NCBI GenBank assembly: GCA_963789825.1
Contig: CAWBME010000006.1
Span: forward strand, 1,116,001-1,180,000
DNA: 64,000 nt
Source of the DNA: PFL42 sp963789825
Lineage (GTDB): Bacteria > Chloroflexota > Anaerolineae > Anaerolineales > E44-bin32
Direction of reading: 5' to 3'
Numbering within the stretch: position 1 is the first letter of the stretch; every line of letters starts with the position of its first letter. The translations under genes were made by a program, and so were the position numbers. This document shows, piece after piece, positions 40,190-50,667 of the stretch. The notes below the pieces were generated by a model. The model saw only the letters and a list, made by a program, of their open reading frames with translations, searched no databases and was not told the DNA's origin.

Positions 40190-40717
40190 AGCCTGGCGGA
40201 CCATGCCCATGACAAACGCTGGAGACTGGCCCTCCGCCGTGAATTGCTGCCACGCGACGGGTGTGTGCCGTCGGTCAACCGCTGTCCAGCCGGCCTGACG
40301 CGGTCGCACCGGATCCAGCTGGTGACGCCGCAGGAAGACTGGAATTGGACGGGGGTCAACCCTCTCTGCCCCCACTTGGCGAGGGAGCCAATGGGCCCGC
40401 GCACTGCCCTCGACGGCTTCAGCCGCATCCTGAAGCGGGCAGGCCAGCCTGAGAAACGCAATGTATACGCCTCGCAGGTCCGTATTTCGGTAGGCCCAGG
40501 CTGCGACCTCTGATTCGCGCACGAGCAGGGGTACCCCGCCAGCCAAGTTGCCCTAGAATGAAGGGGCCAACCCGAGCCCGCCGACCGGATTGGCGGGTCG
40601 CTTTCTGACCACAACGTTCTCGAGTTGAGATCGCCCGGACGTTGGCGCCTCTTGGCCTGGGGTCTTCGATGCAGAACCGGCTGTTGGCAGCCAGAGCGCC
40701 TATGGAGCAACCGCCCC
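40190..40717. other. Intergenic, no gene recognised
   Basis: About 530 bp. A modest hairpin CCCGCC (40577-40582) / GGCGGG (40592-40597) followed by GCTTTCT could terminate transcription from the KAS III-like gene, but it is far downstream. Confidence 0.35.
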
Positions 40718-41275
40718 ATGGACCCTTTCGCCTACCTGTCAGTTCTCGTCTCGATTGTGCTCGGATTGGGGATCACGCAGCTCCTGATGGGATTCTCGCG
40801 GTGGCTGGAGCAGCGCAAGGCATTTGGCGCATTTGGGCCTGCAATTGCCTGGGCCGCCATCCTACTGCTGGTGCACTTCCAGTCCTGGTGGTCGATGTAC
40901 GGCATGCGGACCTATGTGGATTGGAACTTCGTGCAGTTCTCGATGGTCCTTCTCCAGCCAATCCTCTTGTTCCTGCTCGCGGTTCTCATCTTTCCTAGCT
41001 CCACTTCCCCAGATCAGAACTTGCGCAGCACCTTCTTCCACCAGCGGCCATGGTTCTTTGGGCTCATCCTCACGTTGCTCGTCGCCAGTCTCCTCAAGGA
41101 TCTTGCGCGCAGCGGCACTCTGCCGGAAGCGGCGAACGTCGGGTTCCACGTTGCTGGGATCGTGGTTGCGGGGCTAGGGCTAGCGCTGAAGGACGAGCGC
41201 ACCCATCGTTGGCTTGCCTACTTCGCGCTGTTGTCATTTGTCGCCTACATCGCCGTGCTCTTTGCCGAGCTGTAG
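40718..41275 (+). CDS. Hypothetical integral membrane protein
   Basis: A 185-residue protein with five or six hydrophobic helices: MDPFAYLSVLVSIVLGLGIT, then a basic turn (WLEQRKAF), AIAWAAILLLVHFQSWWSMY, a third helix ending PILLFLLAVLIFPS, and a C-terminal pair around AGIVVAGLGLAL and YFALLSFVAYIAVLF. No family is recognised. ATG 40718 is the first Met after the frame becomes hydrophobic; upstream in-frame codons have no coding pattern. Confidence 0.65.
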   Translation: MDPFAYLSVLVSIVLGLGITQLLMGFSRWLEQRKAFGAFGPAIAWAAILLLVHFQSWWSMYGMRTYVDWNFVQFSMVLLQPILLFLLAVLIFPSSTSPDQNLRSTFFHQRPWFFGLILTLLVASLLKDLARSGTLPEAANVGFHVAGIVVAGLGLALKDERTHRWLAYFALLSFVAYIAVLFAEL

Positions 41276-41612
41276 CAGTGCGTCGAGTGGAATCTCACTT
41301 GAACATGTCCACGCCGCCTGAGCAGCCTTCGCAACCGCCGCCCAATGACTCGCTCAAGCCCTTCCGGGATACTGCGCGACCCCTTCCGGATCCCTGCAAG
41401 GGCAAGCCGTCTCAGCTCGCGGGCCAACAGGCATGCAGGTTGACCCACTTGCAGGAGGGCCCGAGAATAGGGGTGAACCGGAGGCGTGCAGCCGCGCTGC
41501 TGCGAAGGCCCATCCCGAAGCGAGTGTCCATTGGGCGGGACGGACGGACTTGCGCCTTTGGTGGCGGGTCGCCGACACTCACCCATCCATCTGCCGATCC
41601 CCGAGGATGACC

Positions 41613-42635
41613 ATGAAGATCCTGTTCATTGGCGGCACCGGATTGATCAGCTCAGCTTGTTCGGAGTTGGCCCTGCAACGCGGCTTCGAACTCCACCTCC
41701 TCAATCGGGGCCAGTCGAAGAAGTATCCGATCCCTCCCGGAGCACGGATCCTGACCGCCGATGTGCACCACGCGGCCGAGGCGGCAGAGCAACTGCGGAA
41801 CCACAAGTTCGACGCCGTGGTGGACTGGATCGCCTTCACCCCCGCCGACATCGAGAGAGACCTCGCACTCTTCACCGGCAAGACGCGCCAGTTCGTCTTC
41901 ATCAGTTCAGCCAGCGCCTACCAGAAGCCGCCCGGCCACTACCTCATCACCGAAGAGACCCCGCTGGCCAACCCCTATTGGGAGTACTCTCGTCAGAAGA
42001 TCGCCTGTGAGGAGCGCCTGATGCAGGCCCATCGGGAACAGGGCTTCCCGGTCACCATCGTGCGTCCCTCGCTCACCTACGGGCCATCGCAGATCCCGCT
42101 GTGCGTCGGCAGCTGGCAACACCCCTACACCGTCATCGATCGGATGCAGCGGGGGCAGCCAGTCATCGTGCCCGGGGACGGGACCTCACTCTGGGTCCTG
42201 ACCTGGAACGGCGACTTCGCCAAGGGGTTGGTTGGCCTCTTGGGCCGAGAGGACACCCTCGGCCACGCTTTTCACATCACATCCGATGAAGTGCTGACTT
42301 GGGATCAGATCTATCGCCAGGCCGGGCAGGCCATGGGGATGGAGCCGGACATCATCCACATCCCATCCGACCTGATCGCCGCCTATGACCCTGACGCAGT
42401 CGGCAGCCTGATCGGCGACAAGGCCAACAGCGCCGTATTCGACAACAGCAAGATCAAGCGATTCGTGCCTGATTTCGTGGCGACCGTGCCCTGGTCGGAG
42501 GGCGTGCGCCGGGCACTCGCCTGGCATACGGCGCATCCGGAATTCTGTACGATCGATCACGAGGCCAATGCGCGTTGGGACACGATCATCGCCGCCTATC
42601 GACGGGTGTTTGCTGGGCCCAACTCTCCTAGCTAG
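41613..42635 (+). CDS. NAD-dependent epimerase/dehydratase (extended SDR)
   Basis: A 340-residue extended SDR. The Rossmann start MKILFIGGTGLISSACSELA has the G-x-x-G-x-x-x glycine motif, followed by FVFISSASAYQKPPG with the Ser/Tyr region, WEYSRQKIACEERL with the catalytic YxxxK, and TIVRPSLTYGPSQIP. ATG 41613 has GAGG six bases upstream (41607 is also possible). The family includes sugar-nucleotide epimerases; the substrate is not determined. It stands alone, downstream of a membrane protein gene. Confidence 0.85.
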   Translation: MKILFIGGTGLISSACSELALQRGFELHLLNRGQSKKYPIPPGARILTADVHHAAEAAEQLRNHKFDAVVDWIAFTPADIERDLALFTGKTRQFVFISSASAYQKPPGHYLITEETPLANPYWEYSRQKIACEERLMQAHREQGFPVTIVRPSLTYGPSQIPLCVGSWQHPYTVIDRMQRGQPVIVPGDGTSLWVLTWNGDFAKGLVGLLGREDTLGHAFHITSDEVLTWDQIYRQAGQAMGMEPDIIHIPSDLIAAYDPDAVGSLIGDKANSAVFDNSKIKRFVPDFVATVPWSEGVRRALAWHTAHPEFCTIDHEANARWDTIIAAYRRVFAGPNSPS

Positions 42636-43065
42636 GGAAGACCGGGAACTCGGTGGTACGGAGTGGCCGTTCCCGATCGATGATGTCCACTCCGTACCGG
42701 GGCCTGCCCGCTGGGAGACCACGCGGGAGGTGGATGCGCCCGAGCCAAATGCCCCTAGAATCATCCGTGTGCAACGGGACATCAAGTCATGCAATCACGC
42801 ACCGCAGGCAGCGCTCATGTCCCAGTGCTCGAAGTCGCATCGCCTCTGGGAACCTTCGTGGAGATCGGCTGCCAGCTGAGCATCTGGCTCGTGTGAGGAT
42901 TGCTCGCAGCCTGGATTGCCGATAGCATGAATTGAAGGCTATGAGCTGGTACTTCTTGGGCCTGCCATTTGGGCCAATTGCTTTTCTGGGATCCGCTCTT
43001 CCGGGAGCGCAGTGGGGCTCTTCTCCCGCCCGTCGGTCGGTCCATCCGAGACAAAGGAGAGATCG
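42636..43065. other. Intergenic, no gene recognised
   Basis: About 430 bp with no coding pattern or hairpin recognised. A GAT-rich stretch near 42660-42690 has no assigned role. Confidence 0.35.
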
Positions 43066-43740
43066 ATGAAAGAGTGCACCACGTGCCGCAACCAAATGGA
43101 AGACCTGCGACATACGTGTCCGCACTGCGGCGGAGAGTCCTTTCTATCCGTGGGATCCGCCGATGACCCTGCGTCATCGCTTGTTGCGATGCAGAGGCAG
43201 ATGGAAGCAAAGCAGCACGTGGATCGGGGTGGCCAACTCATCCTGCAGGGACACTATGGCCAGGCCGAAGCGGAACTCCGAAAAGCCATCGAGATCAACC
43301 CCTTCAACGCCACGGCGCACGCCAACATCGGCAACGTATTCATTCGCCAAGAGCGGTACATGGAGGCTATCCCATGGCTTGAGAAGGCCCTTGAACTGAA
43401 CCCATGGATTGATGGGGTTCCAGAGGCACTGGTACGGGCGAGAGAAGCCGCCCAGAACGAGCCGTACGCAAGAACTGTAGGAAGGTACCAGAAGGTGGGT
43501 GCCTGGATTGGAGCGCTCCTCCTGGCGCCTGCGTTCCTCGTGATAGCCTGTTTACAGCCGATTGATGGCGTGCCGGGATACGAACTGATCACCCGAGAAG
43601 ACTTCTCGATCATTTTCGGCTTCGCATTCAGCTTCCTAGTTGGCGCGCTCGTGGGTGCCATAGTTGGCATCTGGCTCGGTAGCAGGGCAGGCAAGAAGAG
43701 GGCAGCGAAGTTAGGACTGACCGCCAAGGGATATGTCTGA
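43066..43740 (+). CDS. Zinc-ribbon TPR membrane protein
   Basis: A 224-residue protein with an N-terminal zinc ribbon (KECTTCRNQMEDLRHTCPHC), a TPR region (GQLILQGHYGQAEAELRKAI, HANIGNVFIRQERYMEAIPW, LEKALELNP) and two C-terminal membrane helices, the second with a small-residue G-rich pattern (GALVGAIVGIWLGSRAGKK). AAGGAGAGATCG precedes ATG 43066. Such proteins are scaffolds rather than enzymes. It is intact and shows no operon partner. Confidence 0.75.
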   Translation: MKECTTCRNQMEDLRHTCPHCGGESFLSVGSADDPASSLVAMQRQMEAKQHVDRGGQLILQGHYGQAEAELRKAIEINPFNATAHANIGNVFIRQERYMEAIPWLEKALELNPWIDGVPEALVRAREAAQNEPYARTVGRYQKVGAWIGALLLAPAFLVIACLQPIDGVPGYELITREDFSIIFGFAFSFLVGALVGAIVGIWLGSRAGKKRAAKLGLTAKGYV

Positions 43741-44349
43741 ACAACAAGCCGGCGGCCCCAGAGTCAACCCATGCCCGCTTCCCGTCAGCGCTGGATGGGG
43801 TAGGCCCTACCTCGACGACGCCGCCAGGAACACTCGGTGCGAACTGCTCTTTTCCGGTACGCGGGTTGCGGGAAGAAGGACCACCAGTTTGACCACCTCC
43901 GTCGCTGGTTGACGACGAAGCCTTTGTGATGAGCGGGCCAGGCATCGAGGCTGCCTTCCCCTGCTCGTGTGGCAAGATGTGTTTGCGACCCTCGAAGGGA
44001 ATCCAGATCTCCGAGTGAAGCGGGGGCTCCTGGACATCCCTAGGATGGACGCCATCCTGAAGCATCAAGTTGTCGGCCACAGGCCGCAGGGCGCCAGATG
44101 GGACGTGAGGCGAGCCAGCCCCCCCTATGAAGCGTCCGGACGCAAGATTTTCCCGCGCGGGGTCCCCCCCGTCCTTCCTCGGGGATGCGCACGACTACCG
44201 AAGGGCGCACACGGGGGTGTGAGCACGAGGGCAGACCGGAGTTCTAACGAGGACCGGCGGTGAGCCCCGAGGCGTTGCGTGGCTGCCAAGGCAGGGTCGG
44301 CTCACCGACCGGAGTGGCAGATATGGGGCGACAAGGCCCGCGTGAGGGC
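43741..44349. other. Intergenic, no gene recognised
   Basis: About 600 bp between the convergent TPR-membrane and MFP genes. Nothing supported as a gene; no classical terminator hairpin seen. Confidence 0.35.
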
Positions 44350-45531
44350 TTAGGGGAGAGCGCCGAACGCAACCGTGACGGACATGCCTGGTCGAAGGCC
44401 ATCGGGAATCTCATCCAGGGCGACGATGACCTGGTAGACCACGTCTCCCCCCAGCGTCTGGGAAGTCGGCGCGATGGCAATGACGTGCCCGGGAGCCTGC
44501 GTGCCAAGCGCCTCCACTTCAGCCGTCACCGGCTGCCCGACAGCTACGTTGGGGAGGTCGAGCTCACTCAGATCGGTCGTTTTCACCTGCAAGTGCTCGA
44601 TATCGGTCACCAACACCACTGCCTGTCCTGCCTGGGCGGATTCCCCCAGCCGGACATCCACGCGCCCAACGACGCCGCCGAACGGCGACACGATGCGAGT
44701 CGCCTCCAGCCCGGCCTCGGCCGCAACGACGGCGTCCTGCGCGCTCTGAAGCGCAGTCAACATCGTTCCCGAGGCCTCAGGCGGGATCGGCTTCCCGTGC
44801 AGCGCAGCCGCGTACCACTCGGCCTCCTGGACCGCAGCGACCGCCGCATCCAGGTTGGCCTGGGTCAGTGCCACGTCAATCTCCGAGGGTTGGCCCGTGT
44901 ACCAGTTGTAGTTGCCGGTGAGCTTGTTGAGGTTGATCTGTGCGCTAGTGTAGCGCAGCTCAGCCTTGGCCCGGTCTGTGTCATTCTTCGGCAGATCCTG
45001 CAAGTTGTTGAAATCGCGCGATGCGCCCGCCAGTTCCTTGCGAGCGAGCGTGATCTGTGCGGCCAGATTGTCGATGAACGCCTCGGTGGCCCGAGGATAG
45101 GAAAGCGAAACTACCTTCTTCTGCGCCTTATCCTGAGCCTCCTTCGCTGAGGCCACCGCCTGATCGGCTGCGGCAACGGCGGCCGGCGACTTCATCTCCC
45201 GCAAGACCCGCCGCGCTCGATCGAGCTCAAGTTGAGCGGACGTACTGTCCAGCTCGACCAGCACCTCCCCGGCCTTGACCGAGTCTCCCAGTGCCACTTG
45301 AACCGCCGTCACCAGGCCGCCCTGATCGAAGGCCAGACTGGCTTCGTTGGCCGAGGCCACAACGCCAGAGGCCGTGGCCTCACCGAACGTGGGCCCTGGC
45401 GTCGAGGGTGAGCTGCCCACATCGAGGACCACGGTCGGCAGCGGCGTTGGACCCCCGCCGATGCTTCCGCAACCAGCAGCCAGCAACAGCAAGGGGAGGA
45501 GAAGGGCGGCACGACGCATTGCGTTACGCAT
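44350..45531 (-). CDS. Membrane-fusion (HlyD/MacA-type) lipoprotein
   Basis: A 393-residue periplasmic adaptor. The lipobox is in LLLLAAGCGS, followed by a Pro/Thr linker, then the biotinyl-lipoyl domain (LAFDQGGLVTAVQVALGDSV, KAGEVLVELDST), a helical hairpin (AVASAKEAQDKAQKK ...), and the beta-barrel with the second lipoyl half IVSPFGGVVGRVDVRLGESA. It ends with GDVVYQVIVALDEIPDGLRPG. Start ATG 45531 overlaps the ATPase stop by eight bases. With the two FtsX proteins and the ATPase it forms a MacAB-like export or lipoprotein-handling system. Confidence 0.88.
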   Translation of the reverse strand: MRNAMRRAALLLPLLLLAAGCGSIGGGPTPLPTVVLDVGSSPSTPGPTFGEATASGVVASANEASLAFDQGGLVTAVQVALGDSVKAGEVLVELDSTSAQLELDRARRVLREMKSPAAVAAADQAVASAKEAQDKAQKKVVSLSYPRATEAFIDNLAAQITLARKELAGASRDFNNLQDLPKNDTDRAKAELRYTSAQINLNKLTGNYNWYTGQPSEIDVALTQANLDAAVAAVQEAEWYAAALHGKPIPPEASGTMLTALQSAQDAVVAAEAGLEATRIVSPFGGVVGRVDVRLGESAQAGQAVVLVTDIEHLQVKTTDLSELDLPNVAVGQPVTAEVEALGTQAPGHVIAIAPTSQTLGGDVVYQVIVALDEIPDGLRPGMSVTVAFGALP

Positions 45532-46219
45532 TCATGGGCGGCGCGCCGTTGTCGGCAATGACGCCATCGCGCAGCGTGATGACCCGCCGGGCATACTTGA
45601 TCACGCGCGGATCGTGCGTGGCGAAGACGAAGGTGACCCCCGTCTCCTGGTTCAGGCGCACCATCGTCTCCATGACGGCTTCGCCGTTGGCCGTGTCGAG
45701 GTTGGCAGTCGGCTCGTCGGCCAGGATCATGGAGGGGCTGCCCGCCAGGGCGCGGGCGACCGCCACGCGCTGCTGCTCACCGCCGCTGAGCTGGTCCGGG
45801 CGGTGGTGTGCACGATCGGGCAGCCCGACGGACTCGAGCAGTCCCGTCACTCGTTCCTTTCGTTCCGCCGCAGGTTTTCCGGTAAGGAGCAAGGGCAGCT
45901 CGACATTCTCATAGGCCGTCAGGGTCGGGATCAAAGCGAAGAACTGGAAGATGAACCCGATCGTGCCCCGGCGCATGTCCGCCCGCTGGTTGCGATTGAG
46001 CTGGCTGACGTCCTTGCCGTTGATGAGCACGCGGCCGCTCGTCGGCCGATCGAGGCAGCCCAGGAGCTGCAGCAAGGTCGTCTTGCCCGACCCGGAAGGG
46101 CCGACCAACGCTGCGAATTCCCCCTTCTCGATCGACAGGCTGACGCCGCGCAGCGCTTGCGTCTCGAGCGTGCCGATCTTGTAGACCCGCGTGACGTTTT
46201 CTGTCTTGGCGACTTCCAT
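45524..46219 (-). CDS. ABC transporter ATP-binding protein (MacB/LolD-type)
   Basis: A 231-residue ABC ATPase. Walker A ALVGPSGSGKTTLLQLLGCL, Q-loop FIFQFFALIP, signature DQLSGGEQQRVAVARAL, Walker B SMILADEPTANLDT, and H-loop FATHDPRVIKY are all present. The MacB/LolD-type start is VTRVYKIGTLETQALRGVSL. ATG 46219 has AGGAG upstream. Gene order on the minus strand is permease, permease, ATPase, adaptor, all tightly spaced. Confidence 0.92.
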   Translation of the reverse strand: MEVAKTENVTRVYKIGTLETQALRGVSLSIEKGEFAALVGPSGSGKTTLLQLLGCLDRPTSGRVLINGKDVSQLNRNQRADMRRGTIGFIFQFFALIPTLTAYENVELPLLLTGKPAAERKERVTGLLESVGLPDRAHHRPDQLSGGEQQRVAVARALAGSPSMILADEPTANLDTANGEAVMETMVRLNQETGVTFVFATHDPRVIKYARRVITLRDGVIADNGAPPMNA

Positions 46220-46232
46220 CGGAGGCGCTCCT

Positions 46233-47456
46233 CTACTTCTCGGCGCGCAGGGCCGCCACGGGCTCCATGCGCGATGCCACCACCGCCGGGTACACACCGG
46301 CCAGCAGCGTGACAATGAAGGTCATCAGGGTCAGCCGGACGGTGTCCTCCAGCGTCAGCTGGGTGTAGAGCTTGTCGGGGAACAACATGCCGGTGATCCC
46401 GTATCCCTCGAAATCGACGGGGAGCCCGTAGCGCGTGAAGTAGGCGATGACGACGCCGCCGATGGCCAGGCCGAGCACGATCCCGCCCACCGCCAGCATC
46501 CCCGACTCCGCCAGGAAGATGGCCAACAACCGCCGACCGCGCATGCCGATCGCCGAGAGAATGCCGATCTCGCGTGTCCGCTCGAAGACCGACATGATCT
46601 GGGTGTTGACGATGACCGTGGCGCCGATGCCCAGGATGATCAGGTAGAAGAAGGTCAAGTAGCCGACGTAGAGTTCTTCAGTCTGCACGAGCAGCTCGTT
46701 CAACTCATCCCAGGTCAGCACTTTGTACCCCGTGCCGGTGAGTGCGTCGACCACTGCCGGGGTTGCGGCGGTGTCTTTCAGCAGGATGAACACCGAGCTG
46801 GCGCGATTACCGGCACCGGTGATGGCCTGTGCCTTGGCCAGCGGGAGGAGCACGGTGAGGCGGTCGAAGCCGCTGGTCCCGGTGCTGTAGATCCCGCGCA
46901 CGGTGAAGCGCTGTTCGTCTACGTTGCCGTCGGAAGTATTCACCGAGAGGCTGACCTGGTCCCCGGCAGAGAGGCCCAACTGCTTGGCCAGAGTCCAGCC
47001 GAGGAGCACGCCCTCCCGGTCGTCCGGCGTCAGGTAATCGCCCTCCTGCATCCCGTCGCGATAGGGGGCGCTGGCCTCCGACAGGGTATCGATGCCCATC
47101 ACGCGGACGCCATTGGATTCGTCGCGCGTGGTGACGAAGCCCGTGGCGTACAGCCGGGGTGTGGCGGCGGCCACCACCCCAAGCGAGGCGACCTTGGCGG
47201 CGATCTGATCGGGGTTCTCGATCAGGTCCTCCCACTTGAGGCTCGTCTTGGCCTCATCGTAGGACTCGGCCCGGACCTGCAGGTGCCCGGACTGAAGACG
47301 GATGGACATGTCGATGGCGCTGCCCATCTCCCCCTGGATGAACGAAGCGAAGAGCAAGAGCAGGGTCAGCGCAATGCCCATGGCCAGGGCGGAGAAGAAC
47401 GACCGCCGGCGGTTGCGCCCCAGGTTGCGGAAGGCCAGTTTCAGCGTCTGCATCAT
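46233..47456 (-). CDS. FtsX-like ABC permease, MacB family (second)
   Basis: A 407-residue permease with the MacB layout: N-terminal helix (FFSALAMGIALTLLLLFASF), a large periplasmic domain (LQSGHLQVRAESYDEAK ... ), then three C-terminal helices beginning TFFYLIILGIGATVIVNTQ, followed by the coupling-helix motif FERTREIGILSAIGMRG. It ends PVAALRAEK. The frame is intact. The periplasmic MacB-core domain (LYATGFVTTRDESNGVRVM) binds substrate or partner. It abuts the other permease by nine bases. Confidence 0.85.
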   Translation of the reverse strand: MMQTLKLAFRNLGRNRRRSFFSALAMGIALTLLLLFASFIQGEMGSAIDMSIRLQSGHLQVRAESYDEAKTSLKWEDLIENPDQIAAKVASLGVVAAATPRLYATGFVTTRDESNGVRVMGIDTLSEASAPYRDGMQEGDYLTPDDREGVLLGWTLAKQLGLSAGDQVSLSVNTSDGNVDEQRFTVRGIYSTGTSGFDRLTVLLPLAKAQAITGAGNRASSVFILLKDTAATPAVVDALTGTGYKVLTWDELNELLVQTEELYVGYLTFFYLIILGIGATVIVNTQIMSVFERTREIGILSAIGMRGRRLLAIFLAESGMLAVGGIVLGLAIGGVVIAYFTRYGLPVDFEGYGITGMLFPDKLYTQLTLEDTVRLTLMTFIVTLLAGVYPAVVASRMEPVAALRAEK

Positions 47457-47464
47457 GGTGGGCC

Positions 47465-48696
47465 TCAAACGTAGTGCAAGGCTTCGGCCGGATCGCGATG
47501 GGCGGCCTCGCGGGCCGGGATGACCGCCGCCAGCGCGGCGATGATCGCCACCGTCAACCCCCGGCTCAGCAGCTTGCTGACACCCCAGCTTGGGTAGACC
47601 TTCTCGGACAGCAGCGCCATGTAGCTGGTCATCCCGGACATGGCGGTGTAGTCCAATCCAACCACCCGCAGCATCCCGTTGAACGCCAATCCGAGCACGA
47701 TCCCGACTGCCACGCCGACCAGGCCGATGAACGTGCCCTCCAGGATGAAGAGCGGTCGAGATCTGGCGCGGCTTCAGGCCCATGGCGCCCAGCACGCCGA
47801 TCTCGCGGGTGCGTTCATAGACCGCCATCAGCAGCAGGTTGAGGATGCCGATGCCGGCGATGCCCAGGATGATGACGCTGAAGATGTCCATCACCTTGCC
47901 CTTGGTGGCCAGGGCGTACTTCAGCTCGGGGAAGCTGTCCTCGAACGATTCGATCTCGTAACCCGGCAGGGCGGGCGCCAGCTGTCGCGATCAGGTCTCT
48001 CTCCCCACCGACATTGTCGAGAAAGACCGCCACCTCGGTCGACTGGCCGGCGAGATCGTACAGCGACTGCGCTTCGGCGAGGGTGAGGTAGACCGTGAGC
48101 TTCTCGATGTCGGGAATGCCCAGGTCGTAGATGCCGACGACGTTCATCGTGCGCCGGCGCATCTGCTCGTGCGTCGCCTGGCCGGTGAGGGTGATACGGT
48201 CACCGACGCCCACGTCCATGGCATCGGCCAGGCCCTTACCGATGAAGATGGCGTCGCCGTCGTCGGCGGTCAGCGCACGCCCGGCGATCACGTTCTGGGC
48301 GGCCAGGTTGACCTGCTGCTCGACCTCCGGCTCGATGGCGGTGATGCCGACGGCGAAGGCGCCCTCGCGGCTGCTGGCCAGCCCGCCGGTGTTGATGCGG
48401 CGCGCCGCCGCCACCACCCCGGGCTGGGCGCGCACGGCTGCCAGCACGGCGGCATCATCGGCCAGCGGCAGCAGCGGCTTCTGTCCGGCGCTGTCGCGGT
48501 AGCCCTCGGCGTGCACCTGGATGTTGCCGCCCAGGACCTTGATGGCATTGCCGTAGATCGCCTGGTTGAAGCCGTCGACCAGCCCGTCGTACATCATCAT
48601 CAGCGACAGGCCGAAGCCCATGGCGGCGACGATGATGATCGTCCGCCGTCGGTGGCGCCAGATGTTGCGCCAGGCGAGGCGCAGATAAAGTGTCAT
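47465..48696 (-). CDS. FtsX-like ABC permease, MacB family (first; two frameshifts)
   Basis: About 410 residues, paralogous to the next gene. Start MTLYLRLAWRNIWRHRRRTI, helix IIIVAAMGFGLSLMMMY, periplasmic domain (IQVHAEGYRDSAGQKPLLP, IKVLGGN), then FSVIILGIAGIGILNLLLMA, the coupling helix YERTREIGVLGAMGLKPRQI and the C-terminal helices. Indels near 47985 and 47758 break the frame; the final piece is GTFIGLVGVAVGIVLGLAFN and ends DPAEALHYV at 47465. Two heterologous permease genes with one ATPase suggest a heterodimer. It is the first gene of the four-gene cluster. Confidence 0.85.
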
Positions 48697-49026
48697 GGTG
48701 AGGGTTCCCTCCTGGCGACGCCAGCAGCGGTCGCGGAGATTCACGCGACGGATTCAGGTGACCGTCATTGGCAACGCACGCCGAGTCGGTACGGGTCCAA
48801 GTTCAATTGAGACCCCTTCGCCGGCAGCTTCGCCAGCTGCCATTCTAGCGCCGAACCGGCGGCGGGCAAAGTCCTCGCCCTCCGCCCGTCGGTCTCTTCG
48901 GCTCGGAGGTACGGTGGTCCGCAGTGTCCTGGAGGCGGGGGCCGAGGTGCCATCGCGAGCAAGATGCTCCGGGGCGTGAACTAGCTTCGGCTGTGCAATC
49001 GCGGCTTGGAGATCCTGCTATTACGT

Positions 49027-49787
49027 GACCAACCATCCTGCCGGAGATTCTGCCCGGCAGCAACGAACACTTCAGGGATAACGATATCTGGCGGGAACTC
49101 GGCACTCGCCTCGGCCAGGAAGCGGACAGGCCCTGGGAGACGCTCGAAGAGGCACTCAATACCGACTGGAGCCATTGGGCCACACGCTCAAAACCTTCCT
49201 AAGGATCATCCTGCTTCCGATCATCGAGAGGAAGTACGAGCAGCAGGGATTTGGCCCACGGCCGGGAAGGTGGAATTGCGCCCGACCGTACTGTAGGCCT
49301 TGGGCCACGATCCTCTCCCCAAATACCCCATCCCCCCGGAAGGCCCACAGGGCGATCCGCAGCTGGTGAAGCAGTATCCCTGCACCCTAACTGACGGGCG
49401 AAGCAGCCTCTTCTACAACCATGCGGAGTGGCGGCAGGTTGAGTAGGTCCGCATGCACCGCCCCGAACCGATCGTTCGCCTTCACCCGCAGATGGCACGC
49501 TCCGAGGGGACTGCGGCGGGCGACTGGATCTGGATCGAGACCAAGCGTGGACGCATCCGCCAGAAGGGCCATCTATTTGACAAGATGGATGCCGCGATCG
49601 TCGATGACGAGCACGGATGGTGGTATCCAGAGATGCCGGGTCCTGAGCCGTCCCTGCACAAAGCGTTCAAGTCGGACATCAACGTGTGCCTGGGCGACTA
49701 CGCGGACCCCTGCAATCCCGAGTTGGGCTCATACCGCTTCGCACTGCGCTGTGCCAGATCTCCATGGCGGAGCCAGTCGGCATGTGA
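49027..49787 (+). pseudogene. C-terminal part of a molybdopterin oxidoreductase with two in-frame stops
   Basis: In one frame from about 49070, FRDNDIWRELGTRLGQEADR and PWETLEEALNTDW are recognisable, then (other frame) KYEQQGFG and GKVELRPTVL, stop TAG, ALGHDPLPKYPIPPEG, TDGRSSLFYNHAEWRQVE, stop TAG, VRMHRPEPIVRLHPQMA, GDWIWIETKRGRIRQKGHL and DDEHGWWYPEMPGPEPSLHK. This is the MGD-binding C-terminal domain of a DMSO-reductase-family enzyme. Stops near 49294 and 49444 are in-frame, so decay is real, along with small shifts near 49185 and 49740. The N-terminal two-thirds, including the Fe-S and Mo-ligand regions, is absent. Confidence 0.8.
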
Positions 49788-50667
49788 CCCCGTCGGCGAT
49801 CCGGTGAGGGTCATCTGGGTGGGCTCGGGCTTCTCTTAGGGCGCTGAAGTGAGCCCGTTCTTGATCTGGCAAGAGGGTTCCGGGGTTCCTCCGCACAGTT
49901 GGCCGAGTTCAAGCGCATGACTGATCTCGAACTCAGGCGTCAACGGTCGCCTTCAACCAGGCAGGCGCCTCACCGCACCAGCGCGGCGAGTCCGCTAGCC
50001 GAGCGGCGGAAGCACCAAGGCGTTTGGGACCTCGCGACACGAGGCGGGCTCCGAGGCGGCCTGGTTGCTGGAGGCTGCGCGCGGCGCAGTCTGCCGGGTC
50101 CGGGCTTACGCTCTTGCCGCCACGGGTCATCCGCGCCTGCCCGAGACCAGCGAGGTGTGCGGCTCGCGGGGTTCGATCCGCGTGCAGCTCTGACCCGCTC
50201 TGCCTACCTGCTCGGCGCATCCCTGCGGTCGAGTTTGTGCCGGCGAAGCGTGGCATCTGGCTTGCCTGCCGCCAATCACTGGGAGCTGCACGCCCATTTC
50301 AACGCCCCCCTCCTGCGCTCGGCCTTGGTGCGCGAGTGCATGGTCGGCTTCTAGATCCTCACCGAGCCGCAGTGCGACCTGACGGTAGAGCAGGCGGCGG
50401 GGAGGCTGGGGCGCGCCGCCGCAAATCCCATTCGGAAAGCGGGAGAAGACCCACTAGGCTGCGCATGCTGGCCGAAGAATTACCAGAACGAGCCTGGCAG
50501 TGCACGCATTGGATGAGACGCTGATGAGAGAGCGAGGTCATCGGCCCACCCAGGAGTAGAATGTGATTCCCCACGGCACATAGCTCCTCACGGTTCAATT
50601 TCCATCGGCATGATCAGTTGAATCGGGAGGCTGTGCGTTGGGGTGGCGAGGAGGCCCGGAATCTAGA
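49788..50667. other. Intergenic, no gene recognised
   Basis: About 880 bp. The string GCGGGGTTCGATCCGCG near 50175 recalls a T-arm but no tRNA can be folded around it. One stretch (50330-50520) has a mixed polar composition that could be an old coding remnant, which I cannot identify. Confidence 0.35.

Noticed and set aside
46191..47474. A 427-codon open frame on the plus strand.
   Set aside because: It is antisense to the clearly conserved FtsX-like permease and its translation is His/Arg/Gln-rich without any known domain.
50140..50210. Possible tRNA (GCGGGGTTCGATCCGCG).
   Set aside because: The stem is present but the loop is eight bases and the remaining arms of a cloverleaf are absent.
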